Positions 48,736 to 57,498 of a stretch of DNA of 64,000 nt are shown one piece after another; within the stretch, counting starts at the first letter, position 1, and every line of letters begins with the position of its first letter. The notes under the pieces are model-generated. The model saw nothing but the letters and a program-made list of their open reading frames with translations, did not search any database and had not been told where the DNA came from. Origin of the DNA: an uncultured Saprospiraceae bacterium (GTDB lineage: Bacteria; Bacteroidota; Bacteroidia; Chitinophagales; Saprospiraceae); contig CALDGQ010000065.1 of assembly GCA_937941765.1 (NCBI GenBank), positions 1 to 64,000 on the forward strand, written 5' to 3'. The translations under genes were made by a program, and so were the position numbers.

Positions 48736-48887
48736 TTAAACAAAGATAAAATTGTTATTGTAGAACAGACATACAGGTCTATTTTCTGTTAAACTAACTA
48801 AAAAAACAAATCCAAATCTCTGTTTTATGAAAAAATACAACTTGCCATAATTAACGAATAAATCAAGCATAAATCAAAACGACTCCT

Positions 48888-48895
48888 TATATTTG
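48888..48895 (+). promoter_or_regulatory. Bacteroidota-type -7 promoter box
   Basis: TATATTTG, followed by CACC, fits TAnnTTTG and lies 31 bases upstream of the ATG at 48927. No good -33 box is evident. Confidence 0.5.
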
Positions 48896-48926
48896 CACCT
48901 CATTTAAAAATAATAACAAAACGGTC

Positions 48927-49943
48927 ATGGCTAAAAAGAAAAAAGCAATTGATAAGAGAAAAAAAGCTACAAAAGCTGGATTCTCAAAAATGGATAAGAA
49001 ATTATTGGATGCATCGGAAGCGATATTGACAGTTTCAATTGAGACTGGAAAAAAGTGGCATAAGTTTATCAAAAAAACAGTTACTACTGTTGAACCAATT
49101 CGTGAAAAGCAAATTGATATGTTTTTTGATACCACGGATGCTGTGATTACACAAGTTGAAGAACAAGCCGGAAAATTCAGAAACAGATTGGGAATCCAAG
49201 AAGATATCACTGACCTAGTGAAAAAACAATTGGATAGAAAAAAGATTATCAACTTATTGAAATCTAATGCAAGCAAATTGGTTTCTATCGCAAACCCTGA
49301 CGGAATCAAAAAAACAATTGAAGCCGGTGCTGTGAAAATAAAAATGGAAGTAGAAGAAAGATTCTCTCCGAAAAAAGCTAAAGCTGTTAAGAAATCTAAG
49401 AAGAAAAAGTCTAGCAAGAAAAAATCGGCTAAAAAAACTGGTAAAGTTGCAAAAGCGTCTAAAGCTTCTAAAACTAAAAAGACTAAAGTTGCGGCAAAAC
49501 CAAAAGCAGCTAAAAAGAAAGTTGCTAAAACGATCGCTAAAAAAGCAGCTCCTAAAACTCGTAAGACAAGTGTTACAAAGACAAGAAAACCTGCAGCTAA
49601 AAAGGCGGCACCCAAAGCGAGAGTCGTTAAAGTTACGCGTGCATCAAAACCAAGTGCTTCTAGAAAAAGAACAAGTACTGCTAAAACAACTGCTGCTAAA
49701 AAAGATGACTTAACAGTAGTATATGGAATTGGCCCAAAGATGGCTGGAATCCTTTCAAAGAAAGGTGTTACAACTTTTGCTGCATTAAGCAAAATGCCAA
49801 AGACGAAGTTGCAAGGAATTATTGATGATTCAGGTTTCGCGTACAAATCTTATAAAGCGAATCAATGGACACAACAAGCAACCTACGCAAGTAAAGGTCA
49901 ATTTTCACAGATGAATGCTTGGGTTGATAAGAACATGAAATAA
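48927..49943 (+). CDS. Lysine-rich histone H1-like protein with phasin-like N-terminus and C-terminal HhH domain
   Basis: A 338-residue protein in three parts. Residues 15-125 are helical and amphipathic and resemble the N-terminal region of phasins (LLDASEAILTVSIETGKKWHKFIKK). Residues about 137-255 are a Lys/Ala/Pro-rich low-complexity tail like histone H1 or the PhaF/AlgP nucleoid proteins. Residues about 260-338 form a helix-hairpin-helix domain (VVYGIGPKMAGILSKKG) of the kind found in DNA-binding and nuclease proteins. The product probably binds DNA and may organise the nucleoid; coupling to storage granules, as for PhaF, is inference. A strong promoter box and terminator bracket it, so it is likely well expressed. 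Confidence 0.72.
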   Translation: MAKKKKAIDKRKKATKAGFSKMDKKLLDASEAILTVSIETGKKWHKFIKKTVTTVEPIREKQIDMFFDTTDAVITQVEEQAGKFRNRLGIQEDITDLVKKQLDRKKIINLLKSNASKLVSIANPDGIKKTIEAGAVKIKMEVEERFSPKKAKAVKKSKKKKSSKKKSAKKTGKVAKASKASKTKKTKVAAKPKAAKKKVAKTIAKKAAPKTRKTSVTKTRKPAAKKAAPKARVVKVTRASKPSASRKRTSTAKTTAAKKDDLTVVYGIGPKMAGILSKKGVTTFAALSKMPKTKLQGIIDDSGFAYKSYKANQWTQQATYASKGQFSQMNAWVDKNMK

Positions 49944-49969
49944 AATTGGTTTAAACATCAATTTGCATT

Positions 49970-50004
49970 AAAAAATGCCTGGACAAAATGTTCAGGCATT
50001 TTTT
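49970..50004 (+). terminator. Intrinsic terminator after the H1-like gene
   Basis: Arms 49970-49984 and 49990-50004 (ATGCCTG core, one G-T pair) close a five-base loop and end in a long T-run, 25 bp after the stop. Confidence 0.9.
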
Positions 50005-50125
50005 TTTGTTTAATTGTAGCGAATTGGGAAGTAAAAGCATCTTACATATAGATAGCTATTAAAATTGAATAAAATATTCTTAATTTGATTAAACGCACTT
50101 CGTTGCATTAAAGCTAATTCCCGTT

Positions 50126-51871
50126 ATGAAAAATATATTGTTATTTATATCTATACTATTGTTTGCAGTTACTTCCTGTCGAAAAGATGTCAACAAAACG
50201 ATTGTAGAAACAGATGTTCCAGAACCTAAAGTTTTTGTTGAAACCGCAATACGTGGCAAAGTCGTAACAGTAGATCAAACACCGATCTCTTTTGGAAATG
50301 TACAAATTGCAGACGAAATCATAACAATAGATGCCAATGGTCAATTCTTTTTCGAAAATATTACCGTCGAAAAGACTGGCAATATTATTAAGTCTAATGC
50401 TGGTGGTTTCTTTGGCGGAAGTACACATTCTAATTTTTCTGCTGAAGGATCATCGTTTGTAGAAATTACCATGTTACCAAAAGAAAATCCGGTCGAAATG
50501 AATTCCATCAATGGTAAAACGTTTACAGATGACGCGGATATGAAGATTTCAATTCCTTCAAATGCATTAAGAAATAGTGATGGTTCTCCTTATACTGGGA
50601 TGGCAAATATTTATTCCAAATACATTAATCCACTTGCTGATAATTTGGGAACGGTGATGCCTGGTGCACTCACAACCATTAAAGATGGCGGACTAGAAAC
50701 GATAGAGACTTTTGGAATGATGACTTTCGATTTGGAAAAATTAAATGGCGATATATTAACCATTGATCCTAATCTAACAATTGATATGGAAATTCCGATT
50801 CCGACTGAGTTGTTAGACGATGCTCCTGCTGAAATTCCATTATGGTATTTTGATTTGGAAGAAGAACAATGGTATCAAATAGGTACTTGCACTTTGGAAG
50901 GCAATGTATATGTCGGTTGCTGCATTCCTGGTCCAGGATATTATTGTACAGGCATTTCAAATCCTGCTATTTGTTTATCCGGTACCGTTTTAAACAATGA
51001 TAATACGCCTTCTTTTTATATGAAAGTATTGGTGGAAAATCTAACAGATAATTTTGTTTACTGGGGCTATACAGATATTAATGGAGTGTTCTGTGGATCG
51101 GTACCAGCAGGAGTTGAACTACGTATTTCTATTATTGATCACTGTAATAACACGGTATACACAGAAACAATTGGGCCTTTTTCTTCAGATACTACCCTTC
51201 CAACTATCCAGCTTGTACCGACCGTTGAAACTTTTGTCATCAACATAAGCGGACAAATTAATGAATGCGTTATAGAACCACTCACTTATGGTCATGTTGC
51301 GATAACCCGACCAGGCAAGATTACGATTCGCCCTTTTGCTCAAGGTGCAATGGATATTGATTATGCTATGAATTGTGTTGATTTTCCAGAACTTCAAATA
51401 AGAGTTTACAGCGGAATTCAAAGTGCAGAAATGTCTGAATTATTTATATTAGAAGACTATACCAATTTAGATGTAGGCGAAATTTTCATGTGCACTGAAA
51501 CGGATGACTTTTTTAATATTACGCATGCTGGTGAATTGTATTCGACTATGCCAACTCAATGGTATTGGAAGGAAAATACTTCAACCGACCACATGATGTT
51601 AGAAGGATTGGGACGTGGAGGGAAATTTACACTGCAAATCTTAAATTACACTGGAATTGGCACTTATGATACAGGTGTTTTATTGAGTCTCGAAAACGGA
51701 GCAGATATTCCTGCAATCCCTGAATTAGAAAGCGCTAGTGGAAATATCAACCTCCAAATCACCAATGATGATGGCAACTACATAGAAGGAAATTTTGAAG
51801 GAACCGGTATCACGCCTCTGGGTGCTTCTGAAAGTATTCTATCTGAATTTAAAATTAAAAAAAGACCATAA
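50126..51871 (+). CDS. Lipoprotein with carboxypeptidase-regulatory-like domains
   Basis: A 581-residue lipoprotein: signal with lipobox VTSC (Cys18). After it comes a carboxypeptidase-regulatory-like beta domain (about 40-110; RGKVVTVDQTPISFGNVQI). Residues about 120-270 form an all-beta region with GALTTIKDGGLETIETFGMM, and a second regulatory-like fold follows (about 285-360; LSGTVLNNDN). No enzyme motif is seen. It is the first gene of a compact cluster: the ECF sigma gene begins 32 bases after its stop. It may be the surface-side sensor or a target of that sigma factor; both are inference. Confidence 0.75.
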   Translation: MKNILLFISILLFAVTSCRKDVNKTIVETDVPEPKVFVETAIRGKVVTVDQTPISFGNVQIADEIITIDANGQFFFENITVEKTGNIIKSNAGGFFGGSTHSNFSAEGSSFVEITMLPKENPVEMNSINGKTFTDDADMKISIPSNALRNSDGSPYTGMANIYSKYINPLADNLGTVMPGALTTIKDGGLETIETFGMMTFDLEKLNGDILTIDPNLTIDMEIPIPTELLDDAPAEIPLWYFDLEEEQWYQIGTCTLEGNVYVGCCIPGPGYYCTGISNPAICLSGTVLNNDNTPSFYMKVLVENLTDNFVYWGYTDINGVFCGSVPAGVELRISIIDHCNNTVYTETIGPFSSDTTLPTIQLVPTVETFVINISGQINECVIEPLTYGHVAITRPGKITIRPFAQGAMDIDYAMNCVDFPELQIRVYSGIQSAEMSELFILEDYTNLDVGEIFMCTETDDFFNITHAGELYSTMPTQWYWKENTSTDHMMLEGLGRGGKFTLQILNYTGIGTYDTGVLLSLENGADIPAIPELESASGNINLQITNDDGNYIEGNFEGTGITPLGASESILSEFKIKKRP

Positions 51872-51903
51872 AAAGTATGTAGCATTTTTATCCAACTAAA
51901 AAG

Positions 51904-52437
51904 ATGGACATGAAAAAACTAATCCAAGGCTGCAGAAATTTAAATCGCACTTCGCAAAGAGAAATGGTGGATTATCTATCCCCATATCTCTATGCGATCT
52001 GCCGAAGGTATACAGACTCACATGAAGACGCAAAAGATGTGTTACAAGATTCCTTGATTTCAATTTTCAACAACATGGACCAATGCAAGTCCAACGAAAC
52101 AGCTGTTTTTAAAAGTTGGTCCGCACGAATCACTGTGAATACTGCCTTGTCGAAAAAGAGAAAATTGAGTTACAAAATGGAACGCAATGAACTGGAAACG
52201 GACACCAGAAATTTCTCGCCACCAGTTCACAGCCAACTCAATGTAGAAGACATTTTGAAGTTATTACACTTGCTTCCAGAAAAACAAAGAACCGTTTTTA
52301 ACATGGTCGTAATCGATGGATTTTCACACAAGGAAACTGCTCAAATGTTGCAAATCAAAGAAAGTAGCTCTCGAACTTTTTTAGTTAGAGCACGAGAAAA
52401 AATGCAACAACTTATTACTAAATTAGAAATTGACTAA
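51904..52437 (+). CDS. ECF-type RNA polymerase sigma factor
   Basis: A 177-residue sigma-70 family protein with only regions 2 and 4. Region 2 (about 20-75) contains SHEDAKDVLQDSLISIFNN, and region 4 (about 118-170) has LLPEKQRTVFNMVVIDGFSHKETA and a helix-turn-helix ending SSSRTFLVRAREKM. It probably directs transcription of an envelope or polysaccharide regulon. The next gene starts 2 bases after its stop and encodes a membrane protein in the position where an anti-sigma factor normally lies. Confidence 0.92.
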   Translation: MDMKKLIQGCRNLNRTSQREMVDYLSPYLYAICRRYTDSHEDAKDVLQDSLISIFNNMDQCKSNETAVFKSWSARITVNTALSKKRKLSYKMERNELETDTRNFSPPVHSQLNVEDILKLLHLLPEKQRTVFNMVVIDGFSHKETAQMLQIKESSSRTFLVRAREKMQQLITKLEID

Positions 52438-52439
52438 TC

Positions 52440-53927
52440 ATGAATGATAATTTTTCTGAAAAAGATATGAAAGATACATTTCACAAATATCATCCAGATT
52501 TAAACACAGATGAAATTTGGGAAAATATTGAACCCAAATTAAAAAAGAAGAAAAAACGTCGTTTCTTTTTCTGGCTTTGGTTTGGAGCTGTAGGTGGATT
52601 GTTATTTCTATTGGGCAAAATGTGGTTACCTACACCTACCCCATCTGAGACGGTTCAAGCAACAACCGAAGTCGATAAAACAGAAGAAGCAATAATAGAA
52701 TCTACTTACACGGAAGCAATTTCATTTCCCGAAGTTAATTTAGAAAAGGAAGTTGTAAAACCGAATACAGTGGTCAACCGAAATTCTAATTCGAACAAAT
52801 CAAATTCACATTCAATAACTACAGAATTAATTGCATTTGATCAAACAATTGAAGAAAGGAATGCCAATTTCATGCACCAAAAATCATCCACCTATACATC
52901 CACAGATAACAATGTAATAACTAGTCAAGTGACTGTGTCTTTAAATAAAAACAACCATTCAAGCTCAAAAATTGAGACCTCTACCTATATTGTAGAAGAA
53001 AATACAATTGCAACAAAAAATGAGTCGACAATAAATGATTCTATAGAAAATACAAATGAGGAAAATGCTGTTGTTTTAATTGACAAAATAGAAACAACTG
53101 GTAAACAAAAGAAGGAAATTAAAAACATTGATAACAATGTAAATGAGAAAGCGCACAAGAAAAAGAAAAAGAAGAAAAAGAAAGTTGTTCGAAAAAAGAA
53201 GAAAAATTGGTTTACCGAAGCTCAAATTACAGGAAGCTATATTTTACCCATTCGATCTTTAAGTGCCAATCCTAATGCACCTACATTTGACTATTCCATA
53301 CTTGGTAGAAGAATTGCTGACGAGAAACAACGAGAAGGATTTGGAGGAAAACTAGGCATTGATTTTCAACATCGAAAAGGTCTCATTATATCGACAGGTC
53401 TTGAATATCAACAATTGAATGAAGTTTTAAAATCTAATTTTGAAGAAACAAAATTTGTATCACAAGAGGTTGTGGTGTCGGTTGTAGAAGATCGAGATGG
53501 CAACATCATTAGTTCTACAACGGAGCAAATGCTGGTTCAACAGACTACTACAAAAATTCAAAGAATTTATAATAAATATCGATTCTTCAATATACCCATC
53601 GGAATGGGAATTGCTTGGACTAAAAAGAAACATCATTATAAAGTTTTGGGTGGGATTGACGTAAGTGCATTACTATTTAAAGGACAAACTTCCGGTGCAA
53701 CTGCATTCAACAGCGCTAGTTTCAACCTTTGGGTAGCAGGCGAATATCACAAACCAATCAATAATAGACTTAGTATTGTCGTGTCTCCAAAATTACAATT
53801 GCCAATTACGCCGATTACATCAGAGTTATCCGGCATCACTCAAAGCTATACAAAACTGAATATGGAAGCAGGAATCAATTATTGGTTGAATCCGAAAAAA
53901 TTCAAAAGAAAAAGAAGAAAATTTTAA
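52440..53927 (+). CDS. Putative envelope-spanning anti-sigma-like protein with C-terminal beta-barrel
   Basis: A 495-residue protein with an unusual layout. Residues 1-41 are cytoplasmic in type (YHPDLNTDEIWENIEPKL, then KKKKKRR). A single membrane helix follows (about 42-59; FFFWLWFGAVGGLLFLLG), with no cleavable signal. A polar Ser/Thr/Asn-rich linker (about 62-238) leads to a Lys run (about 240-256), then an outer-membrane barrel-type domain (about 258-490; GFGGKLGIDF, RFFNIPIGMG). Its place directly after the ECF sigma gene fits an anti-sigma factor. No ZAS or FecR domain is recognised. How one chain could cross the periplasm is inference; the barrel-like part may stay periplasmic. Confidence 0.7.
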   Translation: MNDNFSEKDMKDTFHKYHPDLNTDEIWENIEPKLKKKKKRRFFFWLWFGAVGGLLFLLGKMWLPTPTPSETVQATTEVDKTEEAIIESTYTEAISFPEVNLEKEVVKPNTVVNRNSNSNKSNSHSITTELIAFDQTIEERNANFMHQKSSTYTSTDNNVITSQVTVSLNKNNHSSSKIETSTYIVEENTIATKNESTINDSIENTNEENAVVLIDKIETTGKQKKEIKNIDNNVNEKAHKKKKKKKKKVVRKKKKNWFTEAQITGSYILPIRSLSANPNAPTFDYSILGRRIADEKQREGFGGKLGIDFQHRKGLIISTGLEYQQLNEVLKSNFEETKFVSQEVVVSVVEDRDGNIISSTTEQMLVQQTTTKIQRIYNKYRFFNIPIGMGIAWTKKKHHYKVLGGIDVSALLFKGQTSGATAFNSASFNLWVAGEYHKPINNRLSIVVSPKLQLPITPITSELSGITQSYTKLNMEAGINYWLNPKKFKRKRRKF

Positions 53928-53948
53928 ATCGCTTTCTATTAATCCGAG

Positions 53949-53974
53949 GTGAAGACAATATGTATTGTCTTCAC
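53949..53974. terminator. Hairpin between convergent genes
   Basis: A 12-bp perfect inverted repeat (53949-53960 with 53963-53974) fills the 60-bp gap between the barrel gene and the lyase gene, which converge. No T-run follows on either strand. Confidence 0.6.
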
Positions 53975-53989
53975 TATTTAATGGATTGC

Positions 53990-56626
53990 TTAATTGATAG
54001 CAAGTTGCGTTAATCCATTGTTATTAGAAAAAGTAATCGTCTCACTTCCATTCGCCCAGTTTACAGTTAAAACAGTTCTATCTGCATTCCAATTCGTAAT
54101 CGGTAATGGTTCTCCAGTATTAAAAGGAAAAATCATGATTTTATAATCTGGTGCGACTGTTTCTGATTCAATCACAATTCTAGTAATCGGCGAATTTCCA
54201 TTGATACCAGGAGTTACTGTTTCTAAATATCCAGGAGTGGTTCCATTTCCATCACAAGGTTCTATATTAGCATAAAAGTTTGTATTTGGATCTGTTTTAA
54301 AACCTTCTTTTAGATTGATATGATCACCAGCTAAAAATGAAATGTTTTTGTTAGAACCAATTGTGGCATCAGAATCAATTTCATAACTAGCTCTATAAAT
54401 CCCTGTAATGACGGGATCAATCACTTCAGAAAATGGTGGACAAGTAGCATTATTATTTAAAACTCGAATTAATAGTTTTCGTTCTCCACTAGGTTCAACC
54501 ATAATGATATCGTTTCGGAAATTTAACGGTCCTAAATCCACAACAGTACTTTCTATAATCAAATCATTGGCAACTTGTGCTAGCCATTTATAATTTTGGA
54601 CAGCAGTATCTTTTTGTAAATCATCCACAATGATGGTATAAGGTTTTTGGCCTCGAACAACGGCAGCTGTTCTATAAACTCTTTCCATAGGATTGAAAGG
54701 CCGTTTCACCAATCGCTCCAATTTTCCACCTACTTGCCAATCGTGATAATCGTAAAATGGAATATTGTGATAAAATTCATTCCCTTGTTGATACCGGAAA
54801 TCATTCCAAGTTTCGTTGACGGCTTCCCAACCATCGACACCTAAATTCGGATGATCAACACCAGGCGATTGCTCTCCCCAATCCCATTCCCAACTATATG
54901 CATACGTGGCATCTCCAGTAATCTGCGCTGACAAACCATTGTCCGAATAAGCTAATACTTTTCCAGGTTGCCTCGCTTTGACGCCATCTCTTTGACTTAA
55001 TGGAATTCCCAAATCATTGATCATGACACAGCTATGATATTCCGTTGGTTGAAAATGAGAACCATAAGTATAACGAATCCAAGTTCTTCCTAAAGCACTC
55101 AAGGCAAAAGTATTTCGATCAGCATTTGTATGTCCACCCATATCTTGACGACAATGGAAATGCAACATCATATCATCTTTGGTGTAACCACTCCTTAATG
55201 TGGCCAAGCCTCTTTCCGGAAAAAATTGGGAAAGTCCATTTTGAGCTTGTTGATTTTGAACTTCCCATGATTGAGAATCGTCGTAGTCTTCTGCAAATAT
55301 AGCAGCAGTCAACAAATAGTTTTGATATCCTGATCCTGCTGGAACAATTGATTGATAAACATATCCAGTGGAATTAATAAAGTACCATCCTTCAATATAA
55401 TCTCTCCAAGCAAAATCAATATTGCTTTCATTTGGAAACGCATATTTTAAACCTACAATATCTGCAGCATTATTTTTATAACCACCTACTTCCGTATTCC
55501 AACCGCTTCCGCCCCAAACATCGGTTCCGATTAAGGAATGACCATATGGCTGCGTAATTGCTGGCAAATAATCATTGCCATAAGAACGAACATGTGGATG
55601 TGTTAACAAACTGTACCCTCTTTTTGCGGCTGCAATCATCGACGTAACAAACTGATAGTTTTTCCCCAGTCCTTCATACGGTGCGCCAGATTCATACCAT
55701 CCATAGGTGATGAAATTCCAATATGTTTTCATGTATTCATGTGTCAATGTAGGATTGTAACCAGGCTCTCCTTCAATAGCGAAATTGGTCAGTAGTTCAA
55801 AACTATTTAGCCCAACCCAATTGCTTGAGGTTGAATAATATTCAGTTAAATATCCATATCGAGGTGTTGGAATTACAATTTCTGCCAACGCAGATCTAAC
55901 TAGATCTTGTTGAGCTGTAGTCATATTGTTATAATTCAAGTCATAGGCGTAGGCCATATGTACACCCCCGAAGAGGTTATAATTTTGCCAATTTAAATCA
56001 GGTGAGCCGATAACCAAACTTGCCCAATGTGCCATTGCTGTCGCCAACATGGTTGCTCGAGTATCATAATCTAATCCAGTATCCGGATCCGTTTGACCAG
56101 CCATTATCAAACATTCGAAAGCTTCCAAAGCCATCACACTACATAATAAATATCGATTTTTATTGTCAACGTCAGTTAAGGCGTTTGGATCTTCTGCAAC
56201 CAATGCACTATAATATTCGCTCTTGTTCCACTTACCAGCATTGTCAATACGATTATTTCCAAAAGCATCTTTGCCGTAAGTGCTATTGTGATTGTAAGTT
56301 CCATTGGCATTATATCCCAAATGCATCAATGTAGTGTACGCATGCAATTGTGCAAATACTTGTTGACCAGAAGTGGTGTTTTGCATTTTATCTTGAAGTG
56401 CAGGAATTTCATTCGGCCCAAAATATATTCTTGGATGAACACCAATGGCAGGAACCGCTTCAATTGATCTAACATTATTCGAATTGAATTGAACATTGAC
56501 AGGACCTAATTGAGCAGCTGAATAATCGCTCCAACCATCAATAAATCCGCCGGGTTGTGATTGTGAGAAAATAGGTGAGGAAACTACTGAAAATAACAGT
56601 AGCAAATAATAGTAGTTGGTTTTCAT
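53990..56626 (-). CDS. Secreted heparinase II/III-like polysaccharide lyase
   Basis: An 878-residue exported protein with a signal peptide (to about FSQSQ). Residues about 55-430 form a helical, probably (alpha/alpha)-toroid domain opening with HPRIYFGPNEIPALQDKM. GGHTNADRNTF near residue 497 matches the conserved motif of the heparinase II/III-like beta-sandwich, whose His and Tyr act in uronic-acid elimination. After the sandwich (to about 720) comes the C-terminal module with FLAGDHINLKEGF...C, shared with two other proteins here, and about 65 more residues. The substrate may be a uronic-acid-containing glycan. No sulfatase or SusCD genes flank it. Confidence 0.75.
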   Translation of the reverse strand: MKTNYYYLLLLFSVVSSPIFSQSQPGGFIDGWSDYSAAQLGPVNVQFNSNNVRSIEAVPAIGVHPRIYFGPNEIPALQDKMQNTTSGQQVFAQLHAYTTLMHLGYNANGTYNHNSTYGKDAFGNNRIDNAGKWNKSEYYSALVAEDPNALTDVDNKNRYLLCSVMALEAFECLIMAGQTDPDTGLDYDTRATMLATAMAHWASLVIGSPDLNWQNYNLFGGVHMAYAYDLNYNNMTTAQQDLVRSALAEIVIPTPRYGYLTEYYSTSSNWVGLNSFELLTNFAIEGEPGYNPTLTHEYMKTYWNFITYGWYESGAPYEGLGKNYQFVTSMIAAAKRGYSLLTHPHVRSYGNDYLPAITQPYGHSLIGTDVWGGSGWNTEVGGYKNNAADIVGLKYAFPNESNIDFAWRDYIEGWYFINSTGYVYQSIVPAGSGYQNYLLTAAIFAEDYDDSQSWEVQNQQAQNGLSQFFPERGLATLRSGYTKDDMMLHFHCRQDMGGHTNADRNTFALSALGRTWIRYTYGSHFQPTEYHSCVMINDLGIPLSQRDGVKARQPGKVLAYSDNGLSAQITGDATYAYSWEWDWGEQSPGVDHPNLGVDGWEAVNETWNDFRYQQGNEFYHNIPFYDYHDWQVGGKLERLVKRPFNPMERVYRTAAVVRGQKPYTIIVDDLQKDTAVQNYKWLAQVANDLIIESTVVDLGPLNFRNDIIMVEPSGERKLLIRVLNNNATCPPFSEVIDPVITGIYRASYEIDSDATIGSNKNISFLAGDHINLKEGFKTDPNTNFYANIEPCDGNGTTPGYLETVTPGINGNSPITRIVIESETVAPDYKIMIFPFNTGEPLPITNWNADRTVLTVNWANGSETITFSNNNGLTQLAIN

Positions 56627-56714
56627 TTAAGGTGCCTTTTAAATAGAGCACTAATTTAAACAAATAATTATATTTTTTATATGTTATGCGAATTCAACTA
56701 AAAATTCCTAAACA

Positions 56715-57455
56715 TCACATCTTAATTTTACGGAGTAAAACCTCTTTCTTTTCTCTTGAAACTGGTATTTCAGAACCGTCTTCCATTACAACCGTTCCAC
56801 CTCTGCCCTTTTGATATTGTTTGATGCATTTCAAATTGATGAGATGGGATTGGTAAACTCTTAAAAAATTATGCTCTTGTAATATCAATTCATATTCTTT
56901 CAATGTTTTGCTAACAACTAGTTTTCGGTTATCTTTTAGGTAGAAGGTGGTGTAGTTTTTTTGTCCTTCGCAACGGATAATTTCTTCAATATCAACCACA
57001 TCAAATCCACCTAAATTAGGCAAGGTAATTTTCGAAAATTGTCCACTTTTATGAGTTGTTCTTAATTCCTGCATTCTTGTATTCCCTACGGTAACTTTAC
57101 CAATCGAATTTAGACGCTCGACACACTTTCGTAATTCTTGTAAATCAACAGGTTTTAGTAAATAATCAAATGCTGTATATTTAAAAGCTTTGATTGCATA
57201 CTGATTAAAAGCAGTAACAAATACCAAGTGAAATTTGATTTCAGACAATTCATCTAACAAATCAAATCCGGTCCCATCTTCCATATTGATATCTAGGAAA
57301 ACGACATCTGGGTTTAAGGAATTTATTTGTTCGATACCCGTTTTTACTCCAGACGCTTGACCTACTACATTTACATCTTTTACAAATTTGGTGAGTAGCA
57401 CTTCAAGTGCATTTCTTGCATCAATTTCGTCGTCAATTATAAGGGCGTTTAGCAT
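56715..57455 (-). CDS. LytTR family response regulator
   Basis: A 246-residue DNA-binding response regulator. The receiver domain (1-115) has Asp8/Asp9, the phospho-acceptor Asp55 in VVFLDINM, and Lys101 in FDYLLKPVD. The LytTR DNA-binding domain (about 140-246) carries RVYQSHLINL and GSEIPVSREKK. It is encoded 43 bases after the histidine kinase gene and is surely its partner. LytTR regulators control envelope and extracellular genes. The nearest divergent genes, at 59901 onward, are candidate targets. Confidence 0.95.
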   Translation of the reverse strand: MLNALIIDDEIDARNALEVLLTKFVKDVNVVGQASGVKTGIEQINSLNPDVVFLDINMEDGTGFDLLDELSEIKFHLVFVTAFNQYAIKAFKYTAFDYLLKPVDLQELRKCVERLNSIGKVTVGNTRMQELRTTHKSGQFSKITLPNLGGFDVVDIEEIIRCEGQKNYTTFYLKDNRKLVVSKTLKEYELILQEHNFLRVYQSHLINLKCIKQYQKGRGGTVVMEDGSEIPVSREKKEVLLRKIKM

Positions 57456-57498
57456 ACTTACGTTTTTTTTAAAATGCTAGCAATCTGTTTTAAGAATA

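Noticed and set aside
48887-49846. A 319-codon minus-strand frame opposite the Lys-rich gene
   Set aside because: Its Phe/Leu/Ala-rich product is the reverse reading of the Lys/Ala codons. The plus-strand gene has a promoter box, terminator and recognisable domains.
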